This document shows positions 63,295 through 64,000 of a DNA stretch of 64,000 bases, piece after piece (the first letter of the stretch is position 1; every line of letters starts with the position of its first letter). This DNA comes from Glandiceps talaboti. Taxonomy: Eukaryota > Hemichordata > Enteropneusta > Spengelidae. The translations under genes were made by a program, and so were the position numbers. A model generated the notes under the pieces. That model did no database searches, was not told the DNA's origin, and saw nothing but the letters and a program-made list of their open reading frames with translations. The DNA lies in contig NC_135559.1 of assembly GCF_964340395.1 (NCBI RefSeq), forward strand, positions 5,000,501 to 5,064,500. The letters are read 5' to 3'.

Positions 63295-63483
63295 ATGGAT
63301 TTACATCCGGAAGTCGACAACCCTCATGATCTAACTGCTATTGATGAATCCAGATTAGAAGTAAACAAGAAACTTGTTGAAACAAAATAGGCGAAAAAAG
63401 AAAAACACATTGAATTGTACGAGGAAGTCGATGACATTCTCACTATTGAGATAGTAGAAATAAACCTTCAATCTAAAATTTAA
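63295..63483 (+). pseudogene. Decayed open frame with one in-frame stop
   Basis: From ATG at 63295 the frame reads MDLHPEVDNPHDLTAIDESR and on to LVETK. It then meets a TAG at 63388 and continues open (AKKEKHIELYEEVDD, IVEINLQSK) to TAA at 63481. The acidic/lysine-rich composition on both sides of the stop looks like one broken coding sequence. A splice acceptor (TTTTGTTTTTATAG) ends at 63257 just upstream. It may be a retrocopy remnant or an exon in which I misread the frame. Family unknown. Confidence 0.28.
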
Positions 63484-64000
63484 GTTGCTGTGATCACAAC
63501 AGTCCCATATGGATACATTTACAAAAGGACAGTCTGTTTTTCAACTCACTTCATAAATCTTCTCCAGGAAAGAACATTATCAAACTCCTGTACATATTTG
63601 GTGGTTTGTAACACAAAACTCAATCTCTTCTTTTTGTCTACTTCTAGCTTGGACTATTTACTAGGTTGGTCTTGACTATGTCCTTGTAACATATACCAGG
63701 ATTAGTGCAATCTATTTCATGTAACAATGACAGCCAATGTAGGTACCACAAAGTTTAGTTGTGATATTACCATACCAAACATGTTCCTCAATGATTGGCT
63801 TATCTGTTCTATTGAAGTAGTATCTGGTTGATGATTCATTCAAACTTGACTTGTTTTTGAGAAGACTCTTATGGCTCATTTATAAGTTAAACACTTCATG
63901 GGGGCCATGAACTGTCAAGCTTTGGATAAACGTAAAATGATGTAATGTGAAAGATAACAACAACTCTCTGCAGTTGTATTTTCAATACTTTATTTAACAT
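63484..64000. other. No gene recognised
   Basis: AT-rich, probably intronic to gene 2; no splice-bounded frame seen before the window edge. Confidence 0.4.

Overview
The window looks like AT-rich nuclear DNA from an animal, most likely a marine invertebrate (lower deuterostome or lophotrochozoan; I cannot narrow it further). The evidence is spliceosomal introns with GTAAGT donors and pyrimidine-rich acceptors, a secreted cholinesterase gene, tRNA-derived SINEs, small non-autonomous DNA transposons, and very many micro- and minisatellites. No operon, rRNA or intact tRNA gene was seen. Nearly all long open frames are by-products of simple repeats.

Gene 1 (about 0.3-2.5 kb, minus strand) is an acetylcholinesterase-type cholinesterase. 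One large exon (957-2458) holds the signal peptide, all three catalytic residues and most active-site gorge residues. A second exon (348-532) joins it in frame and carries the conserved C-terminal cysteine. The final exon lies beyond position 1.

From about 2.5 to 26 kb I find no convincing coding gene. This stretch holds compound microsatellites, a 36-bp minisatellite of about 39 units (17.9-19.3 kb), copies of two SINE families, several inverted-repeat elements, a scatter of TTCCCGCC(A) E2F-like sites, and a doubtful CpG-rich first exon near 20.2 kb.

Gene 2 (about 26.5 kb to beyond 64 kb, plus strand) is the 5' part of an unrecognised gene with tiny exons and huge introns. Exons 31821-31962, 46266-46308 and 48949-49034 join in frame into about 90 residues. 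A second start exon, 62005-62023 plus 62742-62818, gives another N-terminus that ends in the same phase and with a similar motif. Each N-terminal segment carries a psi-K-x-E (SUMO-consensus) motif, which hints at a nuclear regulator, but the downstream domains lie outside the window. Candidate non-coding first exons sit at 26.6-26.7 kb and 43.3-43.4 kb.

The introns of gene 2 consist largely of independent low-copy tandem duplications (52-bp to 190-bp units), a homogeneous 42-bp minisatellite with a two-state variant pattern (51.2-52.3 kb) and mobile-element debris.

The most unusual signal is a set of three very small palindromic insertions (34, 32 and 36 bp at 4648, 10525 and 26478). All begin CATRGA, end TCYATG and are flanked by exact 7-bp direct repeats; two share the same arms. 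Also notable are two 109-111-bp MITEs with shared ends and 9-10-bp target duplications. One of them sits inside a tandem-repeat unit whose uninterrupted sister unit acts as an empty-site control.
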